Below are positions 8,397-18,315 of a DNA stretch of 64,000 nucleotides, piece after piece. Source of the DNA: Lutibacter litoralis (GTDB taxonomy: Bacteria > Bacteroidota > Bacteroidia > Flavobacteriales > Flavobacteriaceae); NCBI RefSeq assembly GCF_014646675.1, contig NZ_BMNS01000006.1, positions 62,001 through 126,000 on the forward strand. Direction: 5' to 3'. Both the position numbers and the translations under genes were made by a program. Positions within the stretch are counted from its first letter, which is position 1. Each line of letters opens with the position of its first letter. Below the pieces are notes generated by a model that saw only the letters and a list, made by a program, of their open reading frames with translations, did not search any database and was not told the origin of the DNA.

Positions 8397-9596
8397 ATGA
8401 AATTATTAAGTTCAGAAATAAAAAATAAAGTACTCAATTCAATGATTAAAATTATTGATAGAGAGCGTATTAGTATTCTAGAAGCCAATAAAAAGGATCT
8501 AGATGCTTTTAACAAAGATGATCAAGCACTTTATGACAGACTTGTTGTAGATGATGCTAAAATTAATGGAATGATTAAGGCAATTGATGAAGTAAAAGCC
8601 CAAAAAGATCCAGTAGGGCAAGAAATATCTGATTTAACCTTAGATAGCGGTTTAAAAATCACAAACAAGACCGCTCCTTTTGGAACTATTTTAATTATTT
8701 ATGAATCTCGACCAGATGTTACAATAGAAGCTGCTGTTTTAGCTTTTAAAGCAAATAATAAAATTTTATTAAAAGGAGGTAAAGAAGCTTTAAATAGTAA
8801 TCTTATTCTTGAAAAATGTTGGCACGAGGCGTTAGAGGAAAATGGTCTTTCAAAAGATTGGATTAAATTACTCCATTTAAAACGTGAAGAAACTCAGGAA
8901 TTTCTTAAAAATCCAACAGAAAAATTAGATCTTATTGTGCCAAGAGGTGGTGAGCGCTTAATTAATTTTGTAAAAGCGAATGCAACCTGTGCTGTTTTAA
9001 TTAGTGGTCGTGGTAATAACTTTTTATATGTTGCAGAAGATGCAGATTGGATAAAAACAGTTAAAGTTATTATCAATGCAAAAACCGATAAAATATCTGG
9101 TTGTAATGCATTGGATAAGGTTTTAATAGATAAGAATATTCCAAATTATGAACAAAAGCTTCAAGAACTTCAAACGGTATTGACGAAGTTAAAAGTAGCA
9201 TTGGTTGTAGATAAAAATGTAGGAGAAATTCTTCCAGATGAAAATATAATTTCCAATCAAGATATTTGGTACGAAGAGTTTTTAGCAATGAAATTATTAA
9301 TTGCTGAGGTAGACAATACCGACACCGCTATTGATATTATTAATAAATATTCTGGTGGACACTCAGCAGCAATATTAACTGAAGACAAAGTATTAGCAAA
9401 AAAGTTTATGGAACAAGTAGATAGTGCAGCAGTATATCACAACGCATCTACAAGGTTTACAGATGGTGGTCAAATGGGAGTTGGTGCAGAATTGGCAATT
9501 AGTACAGACAAACTGCATCATAGAGGTCCTTTAGGATTAAAACAACTAGTTACGAATAAATACTATGTTTTTGGTGATGGCCATATAAGGACTTAA
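8397..9596 (+). CDS. proA: Glutamate-5-semialdehyde dehydrogenase (gamma-glutamyl phosphate reductase)
   Basis: A 399-residue aldehyde-dehydrogenase-fold enzyme that reduces glutamyl-5-phosphate to the semialdehyde with NADPH. Motifs include APFGTILIIYESRPDVT, LKGGKEALNSN, LIVPRGGERLI, the catalytic cysteine in SGCNALDKVLI, and STRFTDGGQMGVGAELAIST near the C-terminus. It is the last gene of the proline operon. An inverted repeat about 75 bases downstream probably ends the transcript. Confidence 0.94.
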   Translation: MKLLSSEIKNKVLNSMIKIIDRERISILEANKKDLDAFNKDDQALYDRLVVDDAKINGMIKAIDEVKAQKDPVGQEISDLTLDSGLKITNKTAPFGTILIIYESRPDVTIEAAVLAFKANNKILLKGGKEALNSNLILEKCWHEALEENGLSKDWIKLLHLKREETQEFLKNPTEKLDLIVPRGGERLINFVKANATCAVLISGRGNNFLYVAEDADWIKTVKVIINAKTDKISGCNALDKVLIDKNIPNYEQKLQELQTVLTKLKVALVVDKNVGEILPDENIISNQDIWYEEFLAMKLLIAEVDNTDTAIDIINKYSGGHSAAILTEDKVLAKKFMEQVDSAAVYHNASTRFTDGGQMGVGAELAISTDKLHHRGPLGLKQLVTNKYYVFGDGHIRT

Positions 9597-9969
9597 TTTT
9601 TTAAAAATAAAGTCGCTTTTTAGCTTCTGTACTATGGGCTAAATGTAAATATTAAGTAAATTAGACTTCAAAAAACAGGAATGAATTAAATAAGAAATTA
9701 TTTTGTTTGTTCCTGTTTTTGTTTGTTTGGAAATAGACAAATTTCATCAAAAAGAAATTAGTTAAAAGCAAATTTACAAATTCAAATTGATATCAGAGGT
9801 TGGAACAACTTGAAAAATAAGCTAAGAATATAATATTATAAATTTATGTAAATATTAAATGAAATTTGTAAATTTGATTTTATAGATATAAATCTTCAAA
9901 ACAGGAAAATTGAATTAATTAAGTGGTTATTTACTCTGAATGATCAACATATCAACAAGCAACTAAATA
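9597..9969. other. Intergenic stretch between proA and the LysE gene
   Basis: 373 bases with no coding frame. It contains the inverted repeat at 9671-9720. Part of its left arm context (CTTCAAAA..CAGGAA..GAATTAA) recurs loosely at 9893-9920, just before the next gene. Nothing else was recognised. Confidence 0.5.
9671..9720 (+). terminator. Probable terminator after proA
   Basis: AAAAACAGGAA (9671-9681) is the exact reverse complement of TTCCTGTTTTT (9710-9720), giving an 11-pair stem around a 28-base AT-rich loop and ending in T/G-rich sequence. The loop is long for a classical terminator, hence the moderate confidence. Confidence 0.5.
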
Positions 9970-10584
9970 TTGGAAACTCTTATTTCATTTATTGCAGCTT
10001 CAATGTTGTTAACCATAACACCAGGCCCAGATATTATTTATGTATTGGTGCAAAGTATTACCAATAGCAAAAAACACGGAATTGCAACTGCATTCGGTTT
10101 GGTTTCTGGAATTATTATTCATACTACCTTGGTTGCTTTTGGGGTTTCAGCAATAATTAAACAATCGGAAACTATATTTTTTGGTATAAAATTGTTTGGA
10201 GCGTTGTACTTATTGTATTTGGCGTATGTAACTTATAAGTCGAATGAAGAGGTTTTGTTACAAAATAGAGCTGACAAAAAAGGATTGTTACAATTGTTTA
10301 AACAAGGCTTTGTTATGAATGTTTTAAATCCGAAGGTTTCTATTTTCTTTTTAGCATTTTTTCCTGGATTTTTATATTCTAACACGCAAAGTACTGTAGT
10401 TCAATTTTATGTATTAGGACTGCTTTTTATGTTCCAAGCGTTGTTGATTTTTTCGTTAGTTGCTATGCTTTCAGGTAGTTTTGCTTCCTATTTGAAGAAG
10501 CATCCAACATTTAATTCAAACATTAAATGGTTTAAAATTATTGTTTTTATTGGGATTGCTATTTTTATACTTTTTTCTAATTAG
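9970..10584 (+). CDS. LysE/RhtB family amino-acid exporter
   Basis: A 204-residue, six-helix membrane protein. The N-terminus METLISFIAASMLLTITPGPDI and the later QGFVMNVLNPKVSIFFLAFFP segment are hallmarks of LysE-type exporters of amino acids such as lysine, homoserine or leucine. It begins with TTG: an in-frame ATG at 9940 is closed by a TAA before 9970, and the first residues match the family N-terminus. It ends 32 bases before the HMG-CoA lyase gene on the same strand, so branched-chain amino acid handling is a possible link, though this is only inferred. Confidence 0.82.
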   Translation: METLISFIAASMLLTITPGPDIIYVLVQSITNSKKHGIATAFGLVSGIIIHTTLVAFGVSAIIKQSETIFFGIKLFGALYLLYLAYVTYKSNEEVLLQNRADKKGLLQLFKQGFVMNVLNPKVSIFFLAFFPGFLYSNTQSTVVQFYVLGLLFMFQALLIFSLVAMLSGSFASYLKKHPTFNSNIKWFKIIVFIGIAIFILFSN

Positions 10585-10601
10585 ACACTGAGAAGATATT
10601 G

Positions 10602-10609
10602 TATATTTG
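10602..10609 (+). promoter_or_regulatory. TAnnTTTG box close to the HMG-CoA lyase start
   Basis: TATATTTG ends only seven bases before the ATG at 10617. If used, the mRNA would be almost leaderless. No good -33 element is visible, so read-through from the LysE gene may be the main source of transcript. Confidence 0.35.
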
Positions 10610-10616
10610 AATTTGT

Positions 10617-11480
10617 ATGAAAACCGTAAAACTTATAGAATGTCCGCGTGATGCAATGCAAGGAATAAAATCTCATTTTATTGCTACTGAAGCAAAGGCA
10701 CAATATATAAATGCATTGTTACGTGTAGGTTTTGATACCATAGATTTTGGAAGTTTTGTATCCCCAAAAGCAATTCCTCAAATGCGAGATTCTGCGCAAG
10801 TACTTTCTAAATTAGACTTAAGTAAAACCGAAAGTAAATTATTGGCAATTGTTGCAAATGTACGTGGGGCAGCAGATGCTTCACAATTTGAAGAAATTAA
10901 TTATTTAGGATATCCTTTTTCTATTTCAGAAAACTTTCAAATGCGTAATACTGGAAAAACTATTTCAGAATCTATTGTAATTTTAAATGAAATTTTAAAC
11001 ATTGCTTCAAAAACTAATAAAGAAGTTGTAGCCTATTTATCAATGGGTTTTGGAAACCCTTATGGAGATCCATGGGACGTTGATATTGTTGCGGAATGGA
11101 CTGAAAAGTTAGCACAAATGGGTGTTAAAATAATTTCGATGTCAGATACCATTGGAAGTTCAACTCCTGATATTATAGCGTATTTGTTTTCAAATTTAAT
11201 ACCGCTATATCCATCAATTGAGTTTGGTGCACATTTGCATACTACCCCTGCAACTTGGTTTGAAAAAGTTGATGCAGCTTATAAAACAGGTTGTAATCGT
11301 TTTGATGGTGCTATAAAAGGATACGGAGGTTGTCCAATGGCAAAAGATGAACTTATTGGAAATATGCCAACCGAGAAACTTATTTCATACTTTAATCAAC
11401 AAAAAGCTTTTACAAATATTAAAGCAATGAGCTTCGAAAGTGCTTATAATGAAGCTTTAAAAATATTTTCATCTTCATAA
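10617..11480 (+). CDS. Hydroxymethylglutaryl-CoA lyase
   Basis: A 287-residue TIM-barrel lyase of the DRE-TIM family, cleaving HMG-CoA to acetyl-CoA and acetoacetate at the end of leucine breakdown. The N-terminal ECPRDAMQGI motif supplies the Arg-Asp pair, MSDTIG and GAHLHTT the metal-binding residues, and the mobile-loop cysteine is Cys239 in GCPMAKDELIGNM. The loop differs from the mammalian GCPYAxGASGN form but keeps the cysteine, as in other Bacteroidota homologues. No other leucine-degradation genes are adjacent. Alternative members of the fold (citramalate or isopropylmalate synthases) are much longer. Confidence 0.9.
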   Translation: MKTVKLIECPRDAMQGIKSHFIATEAKAQYINALLRVGFDTIDFGSFVSPKAIPQMRDSAQVLSKLDLSKTESKLLAIVANVRGAADASQFEEINYLGYPFSISENFQMRNTGKTISESIVILNEILNIASKTNKEVVAYLSMGFGNPYGDPWDVDIVAEWTEKLAQMGVKIISMSDTIGSSTPDIIAYLFSNLIPLYPSIEFGAHLHTTPATWFEKVDAAYKTGCNRFDGAIKGYGGCPMAKDELIGNMPTEKLISYFNQQKAFTNIKAMSFESAYNEALKIFSSS

Positions 11481-11521
11481 TTTATTCGTTTTCAAATAAT
11501 TAATTTTTTCTTCTTTTATAG

Positions 11522-11541
11522 AGTATGATATATATCATACT
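11522..11541. promoter_or_regulatory. FNR/CRP-type palindromic operator
   Basis: AGTATGATATATATCATACT is a perfect 20-base palindrome whose core TGAT-N4-ATCA matches the FNR half-site arrangement (TTGAT-N4-ATCAA). Its centre lies about 68-71 bases upstream of the start point predicted from the porin promoter, a distance usable by CRP/FNR-family activators. The regulator itself is not in the window. Confidence 0.55.
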
Positions 11542-11565
11542 ATTTATAATTATTCTAAATAAGAC

Positions 11566-11596
11566 TTTGGTATGTTACTTTCGTTACATACATTTG
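11566..11596 (+). promoter_or_regulatory. Promoter of the porin cluster
   Basis: TTTG at 11566-11569, a 19-base spacer, then TACATTTG at 11589-11596: a full match to the Bacteroidota -33/-7 promoter. Transcription should begin near 11600, about 40 bases before the porin ATG. Confidence 0.75.
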
Positions 11597-11639
11597 CACT
11601 GTTATTTGAAACAAGTCTAAATAAACATAAGAAACAAAA

Positions 11640-12782
11640 ATGAAAAATTTAAAATTATTTGTAGTAGCATTTTTAGTTAGTATAATGGGGTATTCACAAG
11701 ACGAAATACAAAATAATTACGAAAATGCGGGCACTAAATTATTAGGTGAAAATTTACCAAAAGGAGTAACAATTGGTGGATATGGACAGATAGATTATAA
11801 TGAACCAGATGGGGCATTACCAGGAAATCTAGATATACACAGATTGGTTTTATTATTCGGTTATAAGTTTAACGATAAAGTAAGTTTTTTAACAGAAGTA
11901 GAGTATGAGCATGTTAAGGAAGTGTACGTTGAGCAAGCCTATATAAAATATAAAGCCAATGAAAATGTAAACGTATTAGCTGGTTTAATGTTAGTTCCAA
12001 TGGGAATTATTAATGAGTTTCACGAACCAACAACATATTACGGAGTAGAGCGCCCAAATGTTGATAAATACATTGTTCCAACAACTTGGAGAGAACTTGG
12101 TGTTGGTATTTCAGGGAATATTAACAATGCTTCATTAAAATATCAAGCGTATTTATTTAACGGATTTAAATCTTATGCAGATGGAGCTGGAATTTTACGT
12201 GGCTCAGATGGTTTAAGAAAAGGACGTCAGAAGGGTGCAGAATCTGTTATAAATTCACCTAATTTTTCTGCAAAATTAGATTATTATGGAATTATGGGTC
12301 TTAGAGTAGGATTGTCTGGTTATTTTGGGAAAACTCAAACCGATGACAGTGGTATTGAAGCTTCAACTGTTGGAGTTTCTATGCTAGGTTTAGATGCACG
12401 TTACAAATACAATAATTTAGAACTAAGGGGCCAATATATAACGACTAATTTATCTGATACAGATGAATATAATACTTTAACAGGTAAAGATTTAGGTTCT
12501 AAATTGACTGGTTTATATGCAGAAGTAGCTTATAACTTTGATTTAAAAGGAGTTGAAAAATTAACACCATTTTTAAGATACGAAAAGCACAATACGCATG
12601 CCGATACAGCAGGAAGTTTAATAGCCAATAAGGCATATGATAGAGATGAATTAATTTTCGGATTAAATTATAAAGTAGCTGAAGGAGCAGCCTTTAAGGT
12701 TGATTATCAATTGATGAATAATGCGGTTTATGGAAGTGATGCTGCAAAACAATTTAATGCAGGTGTTGCTATCTGGTTTTAA
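11640..12782 (+). CDS. Putative outer-membrane porin
   Basis: 380 residues with a signal peptide (cleavage after about MGYSQ, residue 20) and alternating amphipathic strands up to a C-terminal AGVAIWF, the terminal aromatic of outer-membrane barrels. Segments such as VTIGGYGQIDYNE, FLTEVEYEH and LAGLMLVPMGIINEFHEP are like those of phosphate-selective-porin O/P-related proteins of Bacteroidota. The solute is not known. The gene has its own strong promoter and an FNR-like operator, and is followed 115 bases later by an FMN-binding protein and a membrane protein, suggesting a role in a redox process rather than plain nutrient uptake. Confidence 0.75.
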   Translation: MKNLKLFVVAFLVSIMGYSQDEIQNNYENAGTKLLGENLPKGVTIGGYGQIDYNEPDGALPGNLDIHRLVLLFGYKFNDKVSFLTEVEYEHVKEVYVEQAYIKYKANENVNVLAGLMLVPMGIINEFHEPTTYYGVERPNVDKYIVPTTWRELGVGISGNINNASLKYQAYLFNGFKSYADGAGILRGSDGLRKGRQKGAESVINSPNFSAKLDYYGIMGLRVGLSGYFGKTQTDDSGIEASTVGVSMLGLDARYKYNNLELRGQYITTNLSDTDEYNTLTGKDLGSKLTGLYAEVAYNFDLKGVEKLTPFLRYEKHNTHADTAGSLIANKAYDRDELIFGLNYKVAEGAAFKVDYQLMNNAVYGSDAAKQFNAGVAIWF

Positions 12783-12810
12783 ATTATTAAAATAGTAACA
12801 TAATAATATG

Positions 12811-12851
12811 TCAAATTGAGCTTTTTTAGTTAGTAAATTAGCTCAGTTTGA
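12811..12851 (+). repeat. Hairpin between porin and FMN-binding genes
   Basis: TCAAATTGAGCT (12811-12822) pairs with AGCTCAGTTTGA (12840-12851) with one G-U pair and a 17-base loop. Without an immediate T run it may be an mRNA-processing or partial-termination site setting the porin apart from the two downstream genes. Confidence 0.5.
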
Positions 12852-12897
12852 TATTTGAGTTTTTATCAAAAAAATAGTAGTTTCAAAATTTAAAAAT

Positions 12898-13422
12898 ATG
12901 AAGCAAACAATATTTATAACATTTTTAGTCTTTTTTATATCAAGTTTTACCGTTTCTAAACGTGTTGATGCAATGATAACTAAAGAAATTAAATCCGTTT
13001 TTGAAATTGAAACTTTTACGAAGGAATTAATTAAGATTTCGTCTGAAATAAATACGACCTTACCAATACAAATTACAGATACAAATTTTTTTAAAATTAA
13101 CTCTAATAACAAAAAAATAGGATATTATTATTTGGGACAAGCGTATGGTAAAGCAGATTATTTCGATTTTATTGTTATTTTTGATGCAAATTTAATAGTT
13201 TCAAAAATAAAAGTTTTAGTTTATAGAGAAAATCACGGTGGAGAAGTAGGCAGCAAACGTTGGTTAAAACAGTTTATTGGAACAAAAACAACAACACAAT
13301 TAAAATACCAACAAGATATTGCAGCTATTTCTGGAGCAACAATTTCTGCGAAGTCAATGACAAATGAAGTAAATAAATTACTGGAAACAATATATATTTT
13401 AAATACAAAACAACTTTTATAA
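12898..13422 (+). CDS. Exported FMN-binding domain protein
   Basis: A 174-residue protein with an N-terminal signal or anchor (residues 1-20) and a C-terminal FMN-binding domain of the RnfG/NqrC type. The flavinylation motif is SGATIS at 145-150, where Thr148 would carry FMN covalently through a phosphoester bond made by ApbE. GGEVGSKRWLKQFIG (114-128) is the usual upstream segment. It should act outside the cytoplasmic membrane as a one-electron carrier. Its stop codon overlaps the start of the next gene by one base (TAATG), so the two are translationally coupled. No apbE gene is in the window. Coding assignment is firm; the electron-transfer partner is inferred. Confidence 0.85.
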   Translation: MKQTIFITFLVFFISSFTVSKRVDAMITKEIKSVFEIETFTKELIKISSEINTTLPIQITDTNFFKINSNNKKIGYYYLGQAYGKADYFDFIVIFDANLIVSKIKVLVYRENHGGEVGSKRWLKQFIGTKTTTQLKYQQDIAAISGATISAKSMTNEVNKLLETIYILNTKQLL

Positions 13423-13913
13423 TGCAGGTTCACGGTTTAATTCATCAGTTTCCAAAAGAGATAAAATTACTAATAGTTGTTTTTATTGTAGTTTTAAGTA
13501 TTGGTTTTTATGGTGGTTTAAGCTTTGTAAATAATACAACTTCAATGAGCTCAACTGGTGTTGAAACACATTATTTAGGAAATGAAGCAGATGAGGATGC
13601 TGAAGTTATGAAATTCAAAAAGAGTGAACGTGAAATTCTTACAGTAGTTCATAATCATATACTCTCGTTATCCGTAATTTTCTTTTTACTTTCATTAATT
13701 TTAGCAACAACTTCAATTAACAAAAAGTTGAAATATTTTTTAATGTTTGAGCCTTTTTTGTCAATACTTTTAACCTTTGGAGGTATTTATTTGCTTTGGA
13801 GAGGAGTTGTTTGGTTTAAATATGTTGTTATATTTTCAGGATCTTTAATGACAGCGACCTTTTTAGTGTCAACACTATCAGTACTTTATCAATTATTAGT
13901 TTCAAAAAAATAA
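13422..13913 (+). CDS. Four-helix membrane protein with conserved-looking histidines, partner of the FMN-binding protein
   Basis: 163 residues with four predicted membrane helices at about 15-35, 76-96, 104-125 and 131-158. Between helices one and two is an extracytoplasmic loop with THYLGN (His50) and KFKKSERE, and helix two begins VVHNHILSLS (His77, His79). This pattern of a small loop plus a His pair at the membrane face is what a haem- or quinone-linked membrane subunit would look like, but no family was recognised with certainty. It is coupled by a one-base overlap to the FMN-binding gene. I infer that it passes electrons from the quinone pool to the flavin; this is a hypothesis. Confidence 0.6.
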   Translation: MQVHGLIHQFPKEIKLLIVVFIVVLSIGFYGGLSFVNNTTSMSSTGVETHYLGNEADEDAEVMKFKKSEREILTVVHNHILSLSVIFFLLSLILATTSINKKLKYFLMFEPFLSILLTFGGIYLLWRGVVWFKYVVIFSGSLMTATFLVSTLSVLYQLLVSKK

Positions 13914-13941
13914 TATATTCATATATTTCAATTAAAAAGTG

Positions 13942-13949
13942 TAAATTTG
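13942..13949 (+). promoter_or_regulatory. -7 box of guaB
   Basis: TAAATTTG is an exact TAnnTTTG match 30 bases before the guaB ATG at 13980. No clear -33 TTG precedes it. Confidence 0.5.
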
Positions 13950-13967
13950 CTCGCAATTAATTTCTAA

Positions 13968-15449
<1,482 letters not shown>

Positions 15450-15474
15450 TTTATTTAAAATACAGTTATTTATA

Positions 15475-15508
15475 AAAAAAGATTCCTCAATTTGAGGAAT
15501 CTTTTTTG
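15475..15508. terminator. Bidirectional terminator between guaB and the S9 peptidase gene
   Basis: A stem made of an A run plus GATTCCTCA (from 15475 to 15489) pairs perfectly with TGAGGAATC plus a T run (15493-15507) around a three-base loop. A and T runs on either side serve both convergent genes. Confidence 0.9.
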
Positions 15509-15530
15509 TTATTCTATATAATTTTTAATA

Positions 15531-18245
15531 TTACTCTTTTATAACTCTTATCCCAACATACTTACTTTTAATCATTTCAGTATTGTTAGTATCATAAAAA
15601 TCGTAGGCGCTGTAACCGTAAATTCCATTTTCGAAATATTCTGCAACATTTCCTCCCAAGTCATAAACTTCGGCTTCTCCAACTTTAGTGGTCTTATTTT
15701 TACCAACTTTTTTAAATAAGTGCGATTTTAATTCTGTTATTTTTTTATTTAGTTTTTCAACTTCATCAATAGTAATTTCATAACCAGCCCAATAGTTTAG
15801 TGTGTTTTCTTTTGCTGCAGCTTTATGCGCTGATTTTTGAAGTTTTTGAGCTTCTTTTTCTGAAGGTAACCTATAACTATCTCCAGTTAGCCTACTTAAC
15901 CATTGTACATATTTTAAAGCTTCTTCTTTAGAAGTAACAACAGGATAATTGTCTAACCCAGCATCAAAATTAAATTCTGGATTGTAGGCTTTAAATTGAG
16001 CGTTGGTTACCTCAAACCTTCCAATTGAAATTGAATCCTTTTTAACTGATACAGTTTCAGGGATTAATACATTATTTAGTTCAATTCCAAAATTACCATT
16101 TTCAGTTACTTTTACATTATCAATTTTTAATAAATTAGCTAATGGACTTTCCTTTTTAAAGGCTTCATTTTTAGTTGAAGGTTTGTTAAATAAATAGGTG
16201 TCTATCCAAGCCAATTCTTCATTCATTTTACGTAATTGATGTGTTATTTTTCCTAAACCGTGAGGTTGCCCTGGAAACCATAAAAAGCGCACAGGAGCTT
16301 TATTTACTTGCTGTAAACCTCTATAATATTCCCAACCTTGATCTCTAGGAACTGCTCTGTCTTCACTTCCGTGAAAAATAATTGTTGGTGTTTTTATTTT
16401 TTCAATTTCAAATAAAGGTGATTTAATAATGTAATTTTCATTGTAAAACTTCCCATTTAAATCATCCCAAGGAGCGCCACCAAAATAAGATTGGTCAAAG
16501 CTCACTCCAAATCTGCACGTTCCATAATCCGATGTCCAGTTAACATCACCGGCACCTGGTGCAGCAAATTTGAACATATTGGGATAGCGAACTGTTAACA
16601 TTGTGGTTAAAATTGCGCCGTTAGACCAACCCATTGTTCCTAATTGATCCTTATCAATCATTCCTTTTTTATCTAAAAGATGTATTGCTTTGGTAATGTC
16701 TTCTAATTCTGGTTCGTAATAATTTCCTTTAATACTTTCAACAAATGAAAGCCCGTGGTTAGAAGAACCATGGTAATTTGGCTTTAAAACAAAAGAACCT
16801 CGTTGTGCTAAAATATTTGGATAGGTACTCCAGCGTTCGCTCCAAGTATCGGTATCTACGCCAGAAGGACCTCCGTGAATAGATAAAATTAGAGGATAAC
16901 GTTTTCCGGCTTTATAGTTTTCCGGATAGTATAAAATACCTGTAACTTCTTCATTATTATAACCTTTCCAGACCAATACTTCACTTTTTGTAATATGTTT
17001 TTTAGCTAAATTTTTATTTAACTCAATAACTTCCTTTTCATTAATAAATTTATTTTTTGAAATATCTGCGACATAAAATTTCGGTAATTTTGAAGCTGTA
17101 GAATATTGGTAAATTACTTTAGAACCGTTTTCAGAAACACTTAATAAAGTAGTGTGATTGTCTTTTTCATCTAAATCAATAGATTTTTTTGACCAAGAAT
17201 TTCCACTCTTTTTATAATATGCTAATTTGTAATATGCCTTATTTGCAAGGGTCACAATTACATCATTTCCAACAACATTATAACCGCGACCAATACCTAA
17301 ATCCCATTCTAAATCTACTTTTTTATACGCATTGGTTTCTAAGGTAAAATAGTATAATTCTGAAATACCTGCACCATTCCATTTTGGATCTGAAGAGTGA
17401 GATGATGTAAAATAAAAACCTTTATTGTCTTTACTAAACTCAAATCCATTTGATGGAAAATCTAATTCTTTTATAATTTGTGTTACTTGCTTTGTTTCTA
17501 AATTTTGAAGAAAATAAAAAGGATCTTTTTGGGCATCAGAAGCATAACTTCTACTTCTACTAGTGCTGTAAATTAACCATTTTCCATCAGGAGAAACAGT
17601 ATAACTTTCTAATGGTTTTTTGTTATTTGTAATTCTTTTTATTGATTTTTCTTTAATATCGTAAGCATACACTCTAGAGGGTTTCCAATGTAGTGAGTCT
17701 TCAACCACAATTACATCATCTTTTTTTTCTTTTAACTTACTTTCATGCAAAGTTTCTCCTTCATTAGATTTAAAAAGTAAGGTGTTTTTATTTTGCCAAG
17801 CTAAACTAGAGATGCCATTTTTAAACTCTTTAACTTCTTTAGGTTCTCCACCATAAATGCTTAATTTCCATAATTTTTTTCCTTTATCGCGTGTTGATAA
17901 AAAGTAAATATATTCACCATCTTTGGAAAACATAGGACTATAATCATTTTCATCTGCATTTGTAAGTTGAATGGTTTTAAAAGTATTCTTTTCAGGAATA
18001 TCTAAGCGTGTTAAATAAATATCTGAAACAAATTTGTCTTTCTTTTTTACAGCCTTATTTTTAGTCCAAACCACCATAGTTTCATCAGGAGAAATAGATA
18101 CAGAGCGCATAGATTCGGTATTTACAATATCTTCTGGTGTCCAACGAGTTTTGTCTTTTTCTTCGTCTTTTTCTTGAGCCTTAAGTTGAACAGTAGCTAA
18201 AAAAAGAAGCAATAAGGTTGTTGTAGCTAAAAATGTTTTTTTCAT
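15531..18245 (-). CDS. Secreted S9 (prolyl oligopeptidase family) peptidase fused to a SUMF1-like domain
   Basis: 904 residues. A signal peptide (1-23, ending VQLKAQ) is followed by a beta-propeller of PD40-type repeats (about 40-400) and an alpha/beta-hydrolase domain with GGPSG, the nucleophile Ser541 in GWSNGA, Asp629 in SEDRAVP and His662 in GQPHGL, so the peptidase should be active on short peptides outside the cytoplasmic membrane. From about residue 720 on there is an extra domain (IGRFEVTNAQFKAY, YRLPSEKEAQ, DLGGNVAEYFENG, YVGIRVIKE) that matches the formylglycine-generating/SUMF1 fold without its active cysteines, probably a binding module. The fusion is unusual for S9 peptidases, which normally end near residue 700. 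Confidence 0.88.
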   Translation of the reverse strand: MKKTFLATTTLLLLFLATVQLKAQEKDEEKDKTRWTPEDIVNTESMRSVSISPDETMVVWTKNKAVKKKDKFVSDIYLTRLDIPEKNTFKTIQLTNADENDYSPMFSKDGEYIYFLSTRDKGKKLWKLSIYGGEPKEVKEFKNGISSLAWQNKNTLLFKSNEGETLHESKLKEKKDDVIVVEDSLHWKPSRVYAYDIKEKSIKRITNNKKPLESYTVSPDGKWLIYSTSRSRSYASDAQKDPFYFLQNLETKQVTQIIKELDFPSNGFEFSKDNKGFYFTSSHSSDPKWNGAGISELYYFTLETNAYKKVDLEWDLGIGRGYNVVGNDVIVTLANKAYYKLAYYKKSGNSWSKKSIDLDEKDNHTTLLSVSENGSKVIYQYSTASKLPKFYVADISKNKFINEKEVIELNKNLAKKHITKSEVLVWKGYNNEEVTGILYYPENYKAGKRYPLILSIHGGPSGVDTDTWSERWSTYPNILAQRGSFVLKPNYHGSSNHGLSFVESIKGNYYEPELEDITKAIHLLDKKGMIDKDQLGTMGWSNGAILTTMLTVRYPNMFKFAAPGAGDVNWTSDYGTCRFGVSFDQSYFGGAPWDDLNGKFYNENYIIKSPLFEIEKIKTPTIIFHGSEDRAVPRDQGWEYYRGLQQVNKAPVRFLWFPGQPHGLGKITHQLRKMNEELAWIDTYLFNKPSTKNEAFKKESPLANLLKIDNVKVTENGNFGIELNNVLIPETVSVKKDSISIGRFEVTNAQFKAYNPEFNFDAGLDNYPVVTSKEEALKYVQWLSRLTGDSYRLPSEKEAQKLQKSAHKAAAKENTLNYWAGYEITIDEVEKLNKKITELKSHLFKKVGKNKTTKVGEAEVYDLGGNVAEYFENGIYGYSAYDFYDTNNTEMIKSKYVGIRVIKE

Positions 18246-18315
18246 AAGTTGTTATTGAATTAGTTGTAATTAAAGTTTAGGATCTTTAATAAATTAAAGA
18301 ATATGTTTTCAGCTT

